Notes: generated by a model from the sequence alone, not told the origin. A stretch of 52,587 nucleotides of DNA from Synechococcaceae cyanobacterium (GCA_947378425.1 CANCJV010000030.1:1-52587); one strand, 5' to 3'; numbered from the stretch's first letter, positions 37,721-46,482 are shown. Program-made: numbers and translations.

Positions 37721-38986
37721 TCAAGGGGCATGCCGCAGACGTTCGACGATCGCGCGGATGGCTTCCTCCTGATTCTCGATGCTCTCGGTCAGCCGGAACT
37801 GCACCAGGGCTCGCTGCAGATTGTGGCCGGGCCGATTGGTCTTGAAGTAATGGTCGCCGCCCAGATGATCGGTGAAGAAGCGCAGACCCAGCTCAAAGCT
37901 GATCAGGCGGATGGCATCAAAGAGATAGTCGTAGTCGGCAACGGCCAGAAAGGCCTGGGCCTGGCCCAGATAGCCCTCAAGGATGGCCTCACACAGCTCC
38001 AGGTCAAAGTGCACCGAACGCCAGTCGGACGTCTCTTCGCCCAGGCGATTGCAGCCGGAGCGGAGGCAGTCGCCGATGTCGTAGTGCACCAGGCCTGGCT
38101 TGATCGTGTCGAGGTCGACCAGGGCGATCGCCTCCCCACTGGCCACATCGAACATCACGTTGTTGAGCTTCGGATCACCATGGATCGGCCGCAGCTGCAG
38201 CCGGCCCGCTGCCTTGGCGTCCTCCAGCACGAAGGCCAGGCGCTCACGATCGCGGATGAAGGCAATGCAGTGGGCCGCCTGGGGGGTTAGTCGCACGTTG
38301 GTGGTGCGCAGGGCCCGCTCGAACTGGGCGAGATAGCCCGGGGTGATGTGGAAGCCCTCCAGGGTGTCGGCGAGCTCGGCCACCGGCAGTTCGCTGATCA
38401 GGGCATGGAAGGTGCCCAGCCCCCGACCGAGCTCGCTGGCCTGGCGGCAATCCTCGAGCAGTTCACAGCTGCGGCCACCCTCGACAAAGGTGATGATGCG
38501 CCAGACCTCTCCGTTGACCTCCAGCCAGCAGCGACCGGGCTGATCGCGCAGGGCCAGGGCCCGGGGCACCTCCCAGCGGCGCCCCGCCAACAGGGCACCG
38601 GCATGGGCCTGGACGTGCTGAGTGAGCCGCAGGATGTTGGCCATCACCAGCTCCGGACGGGCGAAGACGCGGGTGTTGATGCGCTGCAGCACCACCTGAT
38701 CGGCCCTGCCGTCCGGATGGCGCAGGCTCACCCGGTAAGTGTCGTTGACATTGCCCTGGCCGAGGGGGCTGATGGCGACGACCGGACCGGGCAGCTCAAA
38801 GGCCTCGGCGATCGCCACCAGGGCCGAGTCAGCAGCGGCCGCGTCGGCAGCGGCTTGGTCAGCAGGGCCGCCGGCCGTGAGGGCCAGGCCGTCGTGCAAG
38901 CCGGGAGCGGTGGGCGAGCCAGCATGGGTCTCGGTCACGGGCCATCGGGCGCAGACGGCCACACTGTTCCACGGCGATTCCCGCAA
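37721..38986 (-). CDS. Phosphotransferase (APH/ChoK-like), NahK-type sugar kinase candidate
   Basis: A 421-residue protein-kinase-fold small-molecule kinase. The nucleotide loop is SPLGQGNVNDTYRVSL, the catalytic loop is HGDPKLNNVMFD, and the metal-binding Asp lies in LVDLDTIKPGLVHYDIGDCLR. The order and the GNVNDTY segment match N-acetylhexosamine 1-kinases (NahK), which phosphorylate GlcNAc/GalNAc at C1, but homoserine-kinase-like relatives share the fold. The first 55 residues are low complexity and the start is unclear (TTG at 38986, with GTGs further in). Paired with the DOMON-like gene. An amino-sugar substrate would fit with nanE elsewhere in the window, but that is inference. Confidence 0.85.
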   Translation of the reverse strand: MRESPWNSVAVCARWPVTETHAGSPTAPGLHDGLALTAGGPADQAAADAAAADSALVAIAEAFELPGPVVAISPLGQGNVNDTYRVSLRHPDGRADQVVLQRINTRVFARPELVMANILRLTQHVQAHAGALLAGRRWEVPRALALRDQPGRCWLEVNGEVWRIITFVEGGRSCELLEDCRQASELGRGLGTFHALISELPVAELADTLEGFHITPGYLAQFERALRTTNVRLTPQAAHCIAFIRDRERLAFVLEDAKAAGRLQLRPIHGDPKLNNVMFDVASGEAIALVDLDTIKPGLVHYDIGDCLRSGCNRLGEETSDWRSVHFDLELCEAILEGYLGQAQAFLAVADYDYLFDAIRLISFELGLRFFTDHLGGDHYFKTNRPGHNLQRALVQFRLTESIENQEEAIRAIVERLRHAP

Positions 38987-39052
38987 TCCCAGCCTGAATC
39001 TGCCAGTCCTTCAGCTGGGCTGCCTCAGCAACACCCCCTGTGACGCCGCGAC

Positions 39053-40021
39053 TCAAACCTCCAGATCCCAGGCGGCGCGGAGCTGCTCCAGTGGTTCGGT
39101 GACGAGGTGGAAGTACTCCACCTCCAGCAGCGGATCCACCGGACAGCGGGCACCGAGGGCGATGGCCCGGGCGACCCGCTCCGCTGCCCCCGGTGCCGCC
39201 AGGGTGTGGGCGTAGTCCGGGCCCACCACGACGCTGCGCAGAAGGCCGGTCTCGTAGATGCTCACGGCCCCCAGAAAGCCCAGCATCGCCCCGGGAGCGC
39301 GGCTGGAGGAGGCCATGAAGGCGGTCACCTCCAGTTCGCCGATCGGCGTGGTGTCATAGCCGGTCACGACATGGACCCAGTCGTGATGGGCCAGGGCCTC
39401 ATTACCGCCCCCCACTTCCCCGGGCAGGCGGAAACCCCGATCGGCATAGAAGCGGGCCATCGCGCGACCAAGACTGCCCTCGGGACAATCTCCCAGGGCA
39501 CGCCAGCGCTCGCTCACGGCGGCATCAGCCTGAACAGTGAGGGCATAGGCCCGCAGACCGAAGCGCCGCAGCAGCTCAGGCAGATGGGGATCGTCCCGCT
39601 CCCCGTCGCCGATCCAGCAGAGCCGGTAGAAATCGGCCGTGGCCAGGGCCTGGGAGTGCCCTACCAGATCCCGGGCCAGCCGCAGCGAACGCCCATCCAC
39701 CTGCAGGGCCTCGGCCCAGTGCTGCACGGACGCCTGCAACGCCGCCGGGATCGGCCGGCAGACCATCTCCAGCGCCACCATCAGCTCGATCAGTTCCCGG
39801 CGCTGGGAGGGCTGGGGCAGTGCCAGCGCCACGGCCTCGGGGGTGAGCGGGGGCTGGGCTTCCGGATCCCCCTGCCAGCCGAGCAGCTGGGTAAACAGGA
39901 CCTTCAGCAGCCTGGGCTGCAGGGGATCGGCCCAACGGCCGCCCAGCCGGCAGGCACTGACCACCGCCGCCGCCACCAACGGAGCCTGAGAGAGCGGGGT
40001 GTGGATCAGAAACATGACCAT
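39053..40021 (-). CDS. COQ4-fold protein with HDxxH-x11-E motif
   Basis: A 322-residue protein carrying the diagnostic metal-binding signature of the COQ4 superfamily: His213, Asp214 and His217 in HHDWVHVVTGYDTTPIGE, then exactly 11 residues, then Glu229. COQ4 acts in ubiquinone assembly and is reported to remove the C1 carboxyl of the ring. Cyanobacteria use plastoquinone, so the role here is unknown. The N-terminal 170 residues are helical and lack clear motifs. The C-terminus (GAMLGFLGAVSIYETGLLRSVV) is hydrophobic and may hold a lipid. The ATG at 40021 is chosen; a TTG precedes it. Confidence 0.78.
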   Translation of the reverse strand: MVMFLIHTPLSQAPLVAAAVVSACRLGGRWADPLQPRLLKVLFTQLLGWQGDPEAQPPLTPEAVALALPQPSQRRELIELMVALEMVCRPIPAALQASVQHWAEALQVDGRSLRLARDLVGHSQALATADFYRLCWIGDGERDDPHLPELLRRFGLRAYALTVQADAAVSERWRALGDCPEGSLGRAMARFYADRGFRLPGEVGGGNEALAHHDWVHVVTGYDTTPIGELEVTAFMASSSRAPGAMLGFLGAVSIYETGLLRSVVVGPDYAHTLAAPGAAERVARAIALGARCPVDPLLEVEYFHLVTEPLEQLRAAWDLEV

Positions 40022-40049
40022 CAAAGCCGGCGGTCAGGGTTGGAGCTGT

Positions 40050-40940
40050 TCAGAAGGCGTAGCGCAGACTCGCCTGCAGGCCCTGGGTCTGGAGATCGGC
40101 CTCGCTGCCGGCGATCGTGAGGCTGCGCGTGCCGCGGGGCCGCACGATGGTGGCCGAACCGCTGCGACTGCGCACCTGGCCGAGATCGCTGAAGCGGTAA
40201 GCCAGATCGAGGCTGAGCCGCTCGCTCAGCGGCACCGCCACCCCGGCCGTCAGCAGATAGGCGAAGCCACTGCTGCTGCCACCGGCGGTGGTCGTCGAGG
40301 CTGTTGCCGCAATCGAGGGGAAGCGATAGGTGACCCCATCCAGATGGTTGCGGGCCCCACCGAGACCGGCCCCGAGGAAGGGGCGCACCCCGGCGATCCG
40401 GGGCAGATCCACATAGGCGACAGCGAAGGCCGCCAGCGAATCGACCGCGCCATTGACGGGCTGGGAGGCTCCGGCACCGAGAAAGTTGCTCTGGCCGCTG
40501 TAGGCCAGCTGGGGCCGCCAGCTCAGCAGGGCCTCAGCCCGCAGCCAGGGAGTGAAGCGATAACCGAGGGCGCCATCAAGGACGGGCGACTGGCCGAAGG
40601 AGCCGGCCGCCTGGAGCGAGCGGCCGTTCTGACCCGCACCGCAGCCGAACAGGGCCGGCGGCGTGGTGCCGCTGCAGGAGCCCTGGTCGCGGAAGCTGCT
40701 GGGATCGGACCAGTCCAGGCCACCACCGAGACGCAGGTAGGGCCCGCTGCGCTCCATGAGGGCTGGGGCGCCGGCAGCCTGGGAGGCGACAGCCTGAGCA
40801 GGGACCGCCTGGGTGACAACGGGTTGGGCGGCTACGAGCTGGGGCATGGTAACCAGGCTGAATCCAGCAGCCAGGCGCCACGTAGGCACCAGCCTGGCCC
40901 TTGCGGCTGATCGAGGCTCCGGATTTGCGACATCAACCAT
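40050..40940 (-). CDS. Outer-membrane beta-barrel protein (OmpA/Opa-like surface antigen)
   Basis: A 296-residue exported protein. The signal is WRLAAGFSLVTMPQLVAAQP with a cut near VAAQ. Alternating hydrophobic/polar strands follow: SGPYLRLGGGLDWS, LDGALGYRFTPWLRAEALLSW, FAVAYVDLPRIAGVRPFLGAGLGGARN, LLTAGVAVPLSERLSLDLAYRFSDLG, and a last strand ending in LRYAF. A C-terminal phenylalanine is the usual barrel-assembly signal. Two cysteines in the first extracellular loop could pair. The ATG at 40940 is chosen over a GTG four codons up. Function unknown beyond a porin or adhesin-like surface role. Confidence 0.85.
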   Translation of the reverse strand: MVDVANPEPRSAARARLVPTWRLAAGFSLVTMPQLVAAQPVVTQAVPAQAVASQAAGAPALMERSGPYLRLGGGLDWSDPSSFRDQGSCSGTTPPALFGCGAGQNGRSLQAAGSFGQSPVLDGALGYRFTPWLRAEALLSWRPQLAYSGQSNFLGAGASQPVNGAVDSLAAFAVAYVDLPRIAGVRPFLGAGLGGARNHLDGVTYRFPSIAATASTTTAGGSSSGFAYLLTAGVAVPLSERLSLDLAYRFSDLGQVRSRSGSATIVRPRGTRSLTIAGSEADLQTQGLQASLRYAF

Positions 40941-41076
40941 CACCAGGATCACCAGCAGAACATCTCGTCGCTGGTTCTAGGTCCCAGAGTCGTGACCGGG
41001 CACTGGCGATGGGCACCTGGTCAGCTGCCGCGCCGTTCTCCCCAAATTGAGCGTCTCTCCCAGTTGCCCGACACGG

Positions 41077-41805
41077 TCAGGCCAGCTCGTGGCAACAGGC
41101 GGCGAAGGCCGCAGCTGGATCAGCTGCAGCGCTGATCGGCCGGCCAATCACCAGCTGACTGGCCCCGGAGCCGATCGCCTCGGCGGGTGTCATCACCCGG
41201 ACCTGGTCACCCGCGGCGCTCCCGGCCGGGCGAATGCCGGGAGTGACGAGGCTGAAGGGCTCGGGATGGGCCCGCCGCAGGGCCGCCACCTCCAGGGGTG
41301 AGCAAACGCAGCCGCCGATGCCGGCGCTGGCCGCCAGGGCCGCCAGGCGATTCACATACGTGGGCACCGGCTCAGCGATGGCCAGCTCGGCCGCGAATTG
41401 CTCAGCCGGCCAGCTGGTGAGCACGGTGACCGCCAGCAGGGTGGGGGGCGCCAGCCCCTCGGTGGCAGCCCCCTCAATCGCGGCAGCCCGGGCTGCAGCC
41501 AGGGCCGCAGTACCGGCAACGGCGTGCACGGTGATCAGCTCGGCACCGAGACGACCGGCACTGCGGCAGGCGCCGGCCATGGTGGCGGGGATGTCGTGAA
41601 ACTTGAGATCGAGAAACACCCGCAGGCCGCGCTGCCGCAGCTCACTCACCACGGTGGGGCCAGCGGCCGTGAACAGCTCCAACCCCACCTTCACCCAGCG
41701 CAATCCGGGGATGGCGGCGACCAGGGCCAGAGCCGAGGCGCCATCAGGGCGATCGAGGGCCAGGATGATGCGCTCAGCCGGATCGACGGCGGACCTTGAA
41801 GTCAT
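41077..41805 (-). CDS. pyrF: Orotidine 5'-phosphate decarboxylase
   Basis: The last step of UMP synthesis. A 242-residue TIM barrel with [10 protein letters not shown] at the start, WVKVGLELF, and the catalytic [13 protein letters not shown] that contributes the Lys-Asp charge network. The C-terminal phosphate loop is in LVTPGIRP and [19 protein letters not shown]. Length fits the short (bacterial group I) form. Monocistronic; about 134 bases separate it from the outer-membrane protein gene downstream and nothing else is seen there. Confidence 0.97.
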   Translation of the reverse strand: MTSRSAVDPAERIILALDRPDGASALALVAAIPGLRWVKVGLELFTAAGPTVVSELRQRGLRVFLDLKFHDIPATMAGACRSAGRLGAELITVHAVAGTAALAAARAAAIEGAATEGLAPPTLLAVTVLTSWPAEQFAAELAIAEPVPTYVNRLAALAASAGIGGCVCSPLEVAALRRAHPEPFSLVTPGIRPAGSAAGDQVRVMTPAEAIGSGASQLVIGRPISAAADPAAAFAACCHELA

Positions 41806-42178
41806 CGGACGGCGGGAAGCTCAGCAGGCAGGCGAGAGTGACGTTAAGAGGTGGGCTCCAGGCCAGCGATCGCGGGGCCAGGAGAGCGCCAGGACAAGGA
41901 AGCAGAGGTCTCCAGGTTGGTCGGCGGACTGCCAATCGCGTGTGATGGGAGCGCACCGAAGCTTGCGATCGATCTGCCAACAACCACACAACATCGACGC
42001 AGGCGCCCACAAGAGAGCCTCCACTCACAGGAGCTTCTCATGCGTAGTCCAATCAGACACGAAAGCCTTGATACGACTTCCGTTACCAGCGCCAGATCGT
42101 CTCAGAGGCCTTCCACTTATATGACACTTCTGGCGCATCCAATTCATCAACTCGATGACAGCACAGGCGAGAAGATAA
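41806..42178. other. 370-bp gap between pyrF and the first pilin; no gene seen
   Basis: Base composition falls here from the GC-rich background to a mixed composition that continues through the pilin region. Open frames are short and unconvincing. A HIP1 palindrome lies at 41866-41873. pyrF promoter elements should be in the proximal part, but none could be assigned. Confidence 0.55.
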
Positions 42179-42219
42179 CCACATGATCCACTTACAGACG
42201 GAGCAAGTGGGTCATGTGG
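42179..42219 (-). terminator. Hairpin after the first pilin gene
   Basis: Arms 42179-42193 and 42205-42219 pair over 15 bases with one mismatch (a G-U in RNA), with an 11-base loop. It begins 21 bases after the pilin stop. The sequence beyond it in the direction of transcription is T-rich (TTATCTTCT) but not a clean T-run, so termination is likely yet not certain. Confidence 0.65.
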
Positions 42220-42240
42220 CAACCAAACAGCTTTAAACTA

Positions 42241-42732
42241 TCAACCAGCAAACGAGCAAGAGATGGTATCTCCTGTCGTAACGGTACGCAGCACAGTGAT
42301 CGTGGCGCCTGTTGAAGTGATGAGGCTGCTGGCTGTAAGACACTTCACGCCAGCCGCTTTCACTGCCCCCCAGCTGACGGCGAGGGTGCCATCACCAGTG
42401 GCAATGCAGGTTTCAAGGACGCCATCGCCGGTGGTTCCAGCTCGATATTTGGCGCTTTGCGCTTCGCCGATATCGGTGGCGATGAACACGGCACATTCTT
42501 TGGCAAAGCCGATGGCCTCACCAACACGGGAGCCGATCTTGGCGGCATTTCGGGCGGCGATGAAGTTGGGCAGGGCGACAGCGGTGAGAATGCCGATGAT
42601 CGCCACCACAATCATCAACTCCACCAAGGTGAAGCCTTGTTGGGCAGCACTGTGTCCTGCTTTGCGCTTGGAGAGGTGTAGGAGCAGGCGTGCCTGGAAG
42701 GAAGCGCTGGAGCGAGCTTGGACTGGGGACAT
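42241..42732 (-). CDS. pilA: Type IV pilin, copy 1
   Basis: A 163-residue major-pilin-like protein. The prepilin peptidase site is QQG/FTLVELMIVVAIIG, with Gly-1 and the conserved Glu5, followed by the long hydrophobic helix. The mature chain is 130 residues with four cysteines (47, 76, 98, 126), including a C-terminal pair region CLTASS...SCSF. The leader is long for this family, about 33 residues, Arg/Lys-rich. The ATG at 42732 (MSPVQARS) is chosen because the sister copy also starts there; the frame is open further up. No assembly genes (pilB, pilC, pilQ) are in view. It would function in twitching, DNA uptake or attachment. Confidence 0.93.
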   Translation of the reverse strand: MSPVQARSSASFQARLLLHLSKRKAGHSAAQQGFTLVELMIVVAIIGILTAVALPNFIAARNAAKIGSRVGEAIGFAKECAVFIATDIGEAQSAKYRAGTTGDGVLETCIATGDGTLAVSWGAVKAAGVKCLTASSLITSTGATITVLRTVTTGDTISCSFAG

Positions 42733-43327
42733 GGATTTGGTTGGCGAAATTGGGTAGAAACCTGGAAAAACTTTAGCGGAATTCAGCAGATTCTGGTGAT
42801 TGTTAAACCCTAAGTTAACGAAAGCCAATCACCATTTTATGTCCACCTTGATATCATCCCAACCGCTTAAGGCTGGCGTCTCTCCCCTAGGGAGAGCGGG
42901 AGGGTGGAGTGGTGACTGGACGATTAGCTGCTCAATGCTTGTAGAGCAGCCCTTCGCTCCAGCCGGCATTTCAGCGCAGTAGCCGACTCATAGGCACTGT
43001 TTAGGTAATACAAAGCAATCGTACAGACGGGCTCCATCGCATTGACAGTCATAATTGCAGCACATTTACCTCTTGACGCACAAAATACTTGGCCATATGG
43101 CAAATCACCGAGGAGAAATCACGAATTCCAGATATACCGATAGGCAAAATCTGAGCCAAGCAAAAGATCAGCTGACGGCACAAAGCTCGCTGCGCATCGC
43201 AAAGAGCGTGACGCCAGCCTCCCGTCTTACGCCCAAGTTGCTAGGCAACTTCACACTGAAACAACAAAGGTGATCAAGAGAAAGACGAATCATGGACGGG
43301 CAGCCAGGAAACACCCCTCCCAAAAAG
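42733..43327. other. Gap of about 595 bp between the two pilin genes; no supported gene
   Basis: AT-richer DNA that should hold the promoter of copy 1. A short palindrome CTCTCCC-CTA-GGGAGAG lies near 42880. The small open frames here lack ribosome sites and family features. I see no third pilin copy, no transposase remnant and no RNA gene. Confidence 0.55.
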
Positions 43328-43360
43328 AAGATCCGCAGCTTACCAAACAAGCTGCGGATC
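43328..43360 (-). terminator. Rho-independent terminator of pilin copy 2
   Basis: Arms 43328-43340 and 43348-43360 are perfectly complementary over 13 bases (core GATCCGCAGCTT), with a 7-base loop. In the direction of transcription it is followed by TCTTCTTTTT. It lies 60 bases after the pilin stop. This is the clearest intrinsic terminator in the window. Confidence 0.88.
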
Positions 43361-43419
43361 TCATTCATGATCAGCAAGGACAAACGTTCGACACTTTACC
43401 TTTTAAGCGAGTAAAAGGT

Positions 43420-43911
43420 TCAGCCGGAGAATGCACACGAAATCGTGTCACCGGTCGTTACGGTACGCAACACAGAGATCGTTGCACCTGTTGAAGTGAT
43501 GATGCTGCTAGCCGTGAGACACTTCACACCAGCAGCTTTCACTGCACCCCAGCTGACGGAGAGGGTGCCATCACCAGTGCCAATGCAGGTTTCAAGGACG
43601 CCATCACCAGTGGTTCCAGCTCGATATTGACCGTTTTGCGCTTCGCCAATATCAGTGGCGATGAAGACCGCACATTCCTTGGCAAAGCCGATGGCCTCAC
43701 CAACACGGGAGCCGATCTTGGCGGCGTTGCGGGCGGCAATGAAGTTGGGCAGAGCCACGGCGGTGAGGATGCCGATGATGGCGACCACAATCATCAACTC
43801 CACCAAGGTGAAGCCTTGCTGTGAAGCCCTGACGCCTGACTTGCGCTTGGCAAGGTGGAGCAGCAGACGGGTCTGGAATGAAACGCGGGAGCGAGCTTGA
43901 GCTGGTGACAT
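43420..43911 (-). CDS. pilA: Type IV pilin, copy 2
   Basis: Sister of the pilin at 42241-42732, same length (163 aa) and same orientation. The mature 130 residues differ at nine positions by my reading (for example Ser60-Ala-Lys to Asn-Gly-Gln, Ala79 to Gly). The 33-residue leader differs at nine positions, so it has diverged faster. The cleavage site QQG/FTLVELMIVV, Glu5 and all four cysteines are kept. The ATG at 43911 gives MSPAQARS; a TTG three codons up is possible. It has its own terminator, so the two copies are separate transcripts. Recent tandem duplication is the simplest origin. Confidence 0.93.
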   Translation of the reverse strand: MSPAQARSRVSFQTRLLLHLAKRKSGVRASQQGFTLVELMIVVAIIGILTAVALPNFIAARNAAKIGSRVGEAIGFAKECAVFIATDIGEAQNGQYRAGTTGDGVLETCIGTGDGTLSVSWGAVKAAGVKCLTASSIITSTGATISVLRTVTTGDTISCAFSG

Positions 43912-43980
43912 GGGATTCAACGCGATGGGAAGAATTGATCCTTGAGAGTGTTAGCAACAGGTGGCTGGCTCCATTCAAGG

Positions 43981-44388
43981 ATGAGCTCATCTGCACAGGA
44001 TCTCTTTTCTCAATCAAATCATAGAGAGCCTGTAGCGGGGAGATCATTGGCCTTAAAATATCTTGGCAACGTTGCCGCCAATGTGCATCAAGACGCCATT
44101 AATGCCCATGGAAGCTACCTGTCAATGCCAAGCATGAACCAAGGATCCAGATCAGCCTTACAAGCCATGGCAAACTGTTGCAAGGGCCTGCTCCGTATGG
44201 CCACCTTAAATATGCATGAGATTCAGCTCAGCAGAGGAGGGACGCCAGCCCGAGAGGTGCTCACCTTCTTGGGAGATAACGTGAGCCCGGCCAAGCGTTT
44301 TCAGCAAGACGCTGAGTGCCTCCCCATGGTTTGTTCACTCCTGTGCTTGGGACTAGATTGGGAACCTCACTTTCCTAGCAGAGTCTGA
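43981..44388 (+). CDS. Uncertain open frame (135 aa) between pilin 2 and the sensor kinase
   Basis: An open frame beginning MSSSAQDLFSQSN and ending in LDWEPHFPSRV. It fills most of a 497-bp gap and ends 20 bases before the kinase start. Composition is protein-like (Asn, Gln, His, Met present), but this DNA is also less GC-rich, which makes chance frames look more natural. The ribosome site is poor: AAGG directly abuts the ATG. No signal, membrane segment or family is recognised. It may be chance or a fast-evolving small gene. Confidence 0.25.
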   Translation: MSSSAQDLFSQSNHREPVAGRSLALKYLGNVAANVHQDAINAHGSYLSMPSMNQGSRSALQAMANCCKGLLRMATLNMHEIQLSRGGTPAREVLTFLGDNVSPAKRFQQDAECLPMVCSLLCLGLDWEPHFPSRV

Positions 44389-44408
44389 AACAGGAGCACA
44401 ACACGGAC

Positions 44409-45809
44409 GTGAGAATCGATTTACGCTCCTGGCAATGGCTGCTGCCAGCCAGACCTGCTTCATCGCTGCGCCTCTGGCTGCAATCGACCACGATCCTGGC
44501 CGTTCTGGCCGGCTACACAATTCTGGTGGTGCTCACCTTGAGCCTCAATCGCATTGAGCGGCGCCAGGCACACCAACAACTGATCGATCGCATCAGCACG
44601 GCCCTGATCCAGCGCGTCCGCACGGTGGATCAGTTCAATCCCATCGTGGCGGCCATGCTGATGCCAGGTCTGGCGGTGAAGCTGCTGCCCACAGGATCGG
44701 AGTTTGAGCCGCGGCTCCAGTGGCGAGCCGATGGGGTGATTCTCGAAAGTGCCAGCCCGCTGATGCTTCGGGATGGCCAGCTGCGCTCCCTGCTGCTGCG
44801 CCAGGACGTGACCGATTCGATTGCGCAGCAGAACCTCTCTCTTCAGCTGCTGGCAGCTGCCGCTGGCGCCTCGGCCATGTTGACAGGACTGCTGCTGCGG
44901 CCGGTGATGACCTACGGGCTGGTCAGGCCCCTGGAAGCCCTTGGTCAACAGATCTCCTCCTATCGCTCACCCTCGGCACCGCCGCCCCCCCTGGATGTGG
45001 CCAGCCAGCCAGAGGAGCTGCAACCGATTGCCGCCACCTTCAATGCGATGCAGGAGCGACTGGCCTCCTCCTGGGAGCGGCAACGCACCTTCGTGGATGG
45101 CGTCGCCCATGAGTTGCGCACCCCGATCACGCTGATCTCCGGCCATGCCCAGAGCCTGCAGCGCCAGCCTGCCGCCGCAGCACTCGGGCCGTCTCTAGCG
45201 CTGATCAGCGCCGAGGCTCGCCGCATGGGGGCCATGGTCAGCGACATGCTCGATCTGGCCCGCAAGGATGCAGGCCGCCTGGAATTGCGGCGTCAGGCCA
45301 TTGACGTGGAGGACATCGTGCTGGAGTCCTTCGAGCGGCTGGCCGGTGGCGCCGACGGACGCCTGCGGCTGCAGCCGCCCCAGGAGGAAGGAGCCTTGCC
45401 ACTGGCGGCCGGCGATCCGGAGCGCCTGGCCCAGTGCCTGGTCGTGCTGATCGACAATGCCTTGCGCTATTCGCCATCTCCTGCCCCGGTGCGGTTATCC
45501 GTGGAAGCCACGGCGGTGTCCTTGGTGCTGCATGTGGTGGATCGCGGGCCTGGGGTAGCGCTGACAGAGCGCGAGGCGATCTTCAGGCGCTTCGTACGCG
45601 GTCAGGCTGCCGTCAATACACGGGGGAGCGGCATCGGCCTGGCGGTGGTTCAGCTGCTGATGGAGGCGATGGGAGGCATGGTCATGGTGTCGGATGCCCC
45701 GGGAGGCGGAGCCGATTTCCAGTTGCATCTGCCGCTGTTTGAGATGGGCGAACCCACCGCCGAGGTGGTCAAGGCCGTAGAAAATCTCAGCGAGGAGGTC
45801 CTTCCTTGA
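44409..45809 (+). CDS. Membrane sensor histidine kinase
   Basis: A 466-residue two-component sensor. Helix 1 (about 25-46), an outer domain of about 95 residues, helix 2 (about 145-165), a HAMP linker (166-225), the phosphoacceptor His234 in VDGVAHELRTPITLISGH, then the ATPase domain with DNALRYSP (N box), DRGPGV (G1), a short F-box region (IFRRFVRG) and GSGIGLAV (G2). The outer domain has no recognised ligand fold. Starts with GTG. The response regulator gene converges on it and the two 3' ends overlap by 23 bases, which is an unusual layout for partners. The signal sensed is unknown. Confidence 0.94.
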   Translation: MRIDLRSWQWLLPARPASSLRLWLQSTTILAVLAGYTILVVLTLSLNRIERRQAHQQLIDRISTALIQRVRTVDQFNPIVAAMLMPGLAVKLLPTGSEFEPRLQWRADGVILESASPLMLRDGQLRSLLLRQDVTDSIAQQNLSLQLLAAAAGASAMLTGLLLRPVMTYGLVRPLEALGQQISSYRSPSAPPPPLDVASQPEELQPIAATFNAMQERLASSWERQRTFVDGVAHELRTPITLISGHAQSLQRQPAAAALGPSLALISAEARRMGAMVSDMLDLARKDAGRLELRRQAIDVEDIVLESFERLAGGADGRLRLQPPQEEGALPLAAGDPERLAQCLVVLIDNALRYSPSPAPVRLSVEATAVSLVLHVVDRGPGVALTEREAIFRRFVRGQAAVNTRGSGIGLAVVQLLMEAMGGMVMVSDAPGGGADFQLHLPLFEMGEPTAEVVKAVENLSEEVLP

Positions 45810-46482
45810 CCATGAATCCAACCCCTCGCACGGTTTGAATCAGGGTGGGCTTGCCAGCGGGTTCGAGTTTCTTGCGCAGATAGCGCACATAGACGTCGAG
45901 CAGGTTGTCGTCACCCGTCCAGTTCTCCCCCCAGAGAGCATCAAGAATGCTGCGCCGTTCATGCACCTGGTTGGGCTGGCGGATCAGATGCAGCAACAGG
46001 TCGAACTCCCTGGCGGTGAGGTGGATCAACGCCCCCTCCCTGCTGACTTCTCGGCTGGCGGGATTGACCACCAGATCAGCCACCCGCAGCAGTCCGTCGT
46101 CCGAGTCGTTCAGGCCCGTGCGCCGCAGACGGGCCCTGACCCGAGCGAGCAGCTCCTCGATCGAGAACGGCTTGGTGAGGTAGTCATCAGCGCCGGAGTC
46201 AAGGGCCTCGACGCGCTCGCGCACCTCATCGCGCGCCGTGATCATCAGCACCGGCGTGGCGATGCCCCCTTGGCGCATGCGGCGACAGACTTCGACACCA
46301 TTGAAATCAGGCAGAGTCCAGTCCAGCAGCACCAGATCCCAGGGTTCGGCGCGAATCTGACCGAGGGCCTGCTGGCCAGTGGCCGCTTCCTTGCAGCAGT
46401 AGCCCTCCACCGAGAGCTCGGTGACGAGGAAATTGCGAAGTTCCGGGTCGTCATCGACGATCAACAGGCGGTAGGCGGTCAT
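45787..46482 (-). CDS. OmpR/PhoB-family response regulator
   Basis: A 231-residue DNA-binding response regulator. Receiver: acidic pocket VDDDPE, phosphoacceptor Asp54 in LVLLDWTLPD, Thr in MITAR and Lys in LTKPF. Winged helix: LTAREFDLLLHLIRQPNQVHERRSILDALWG, DNLLDVYVRYLRKKL, IQTVRGVGFMV. The ATG at 46482 is chosen because it starts MTAYRLLIVDDD; the upstream extension is unlike any family. Probably works with the convergent kinase, whose gene end it overlaps by 23 bases. Target promoters are not visible. Confidence 0.94.
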   Translation of the reverse strand: MTAYRLLIVDDDPELRNFLVTELSVEGYCCKEAATGQQALGQIRAEPWDLVLLDWTLPDFNGVEVCRRMRQGGIATPVLMITARDEVRERVEALDSGADDYLTKPFSIEELLARVRARLRRTGLNDSDDGLLRVADLVVNPASREVSREGALIHLTAREFDLLLHLIRQPNQVHERRSILDALWGENWTGDDNLLDVYVRYLRKKLEPAGKPTLIQTVRGVGFMVKEGPPR

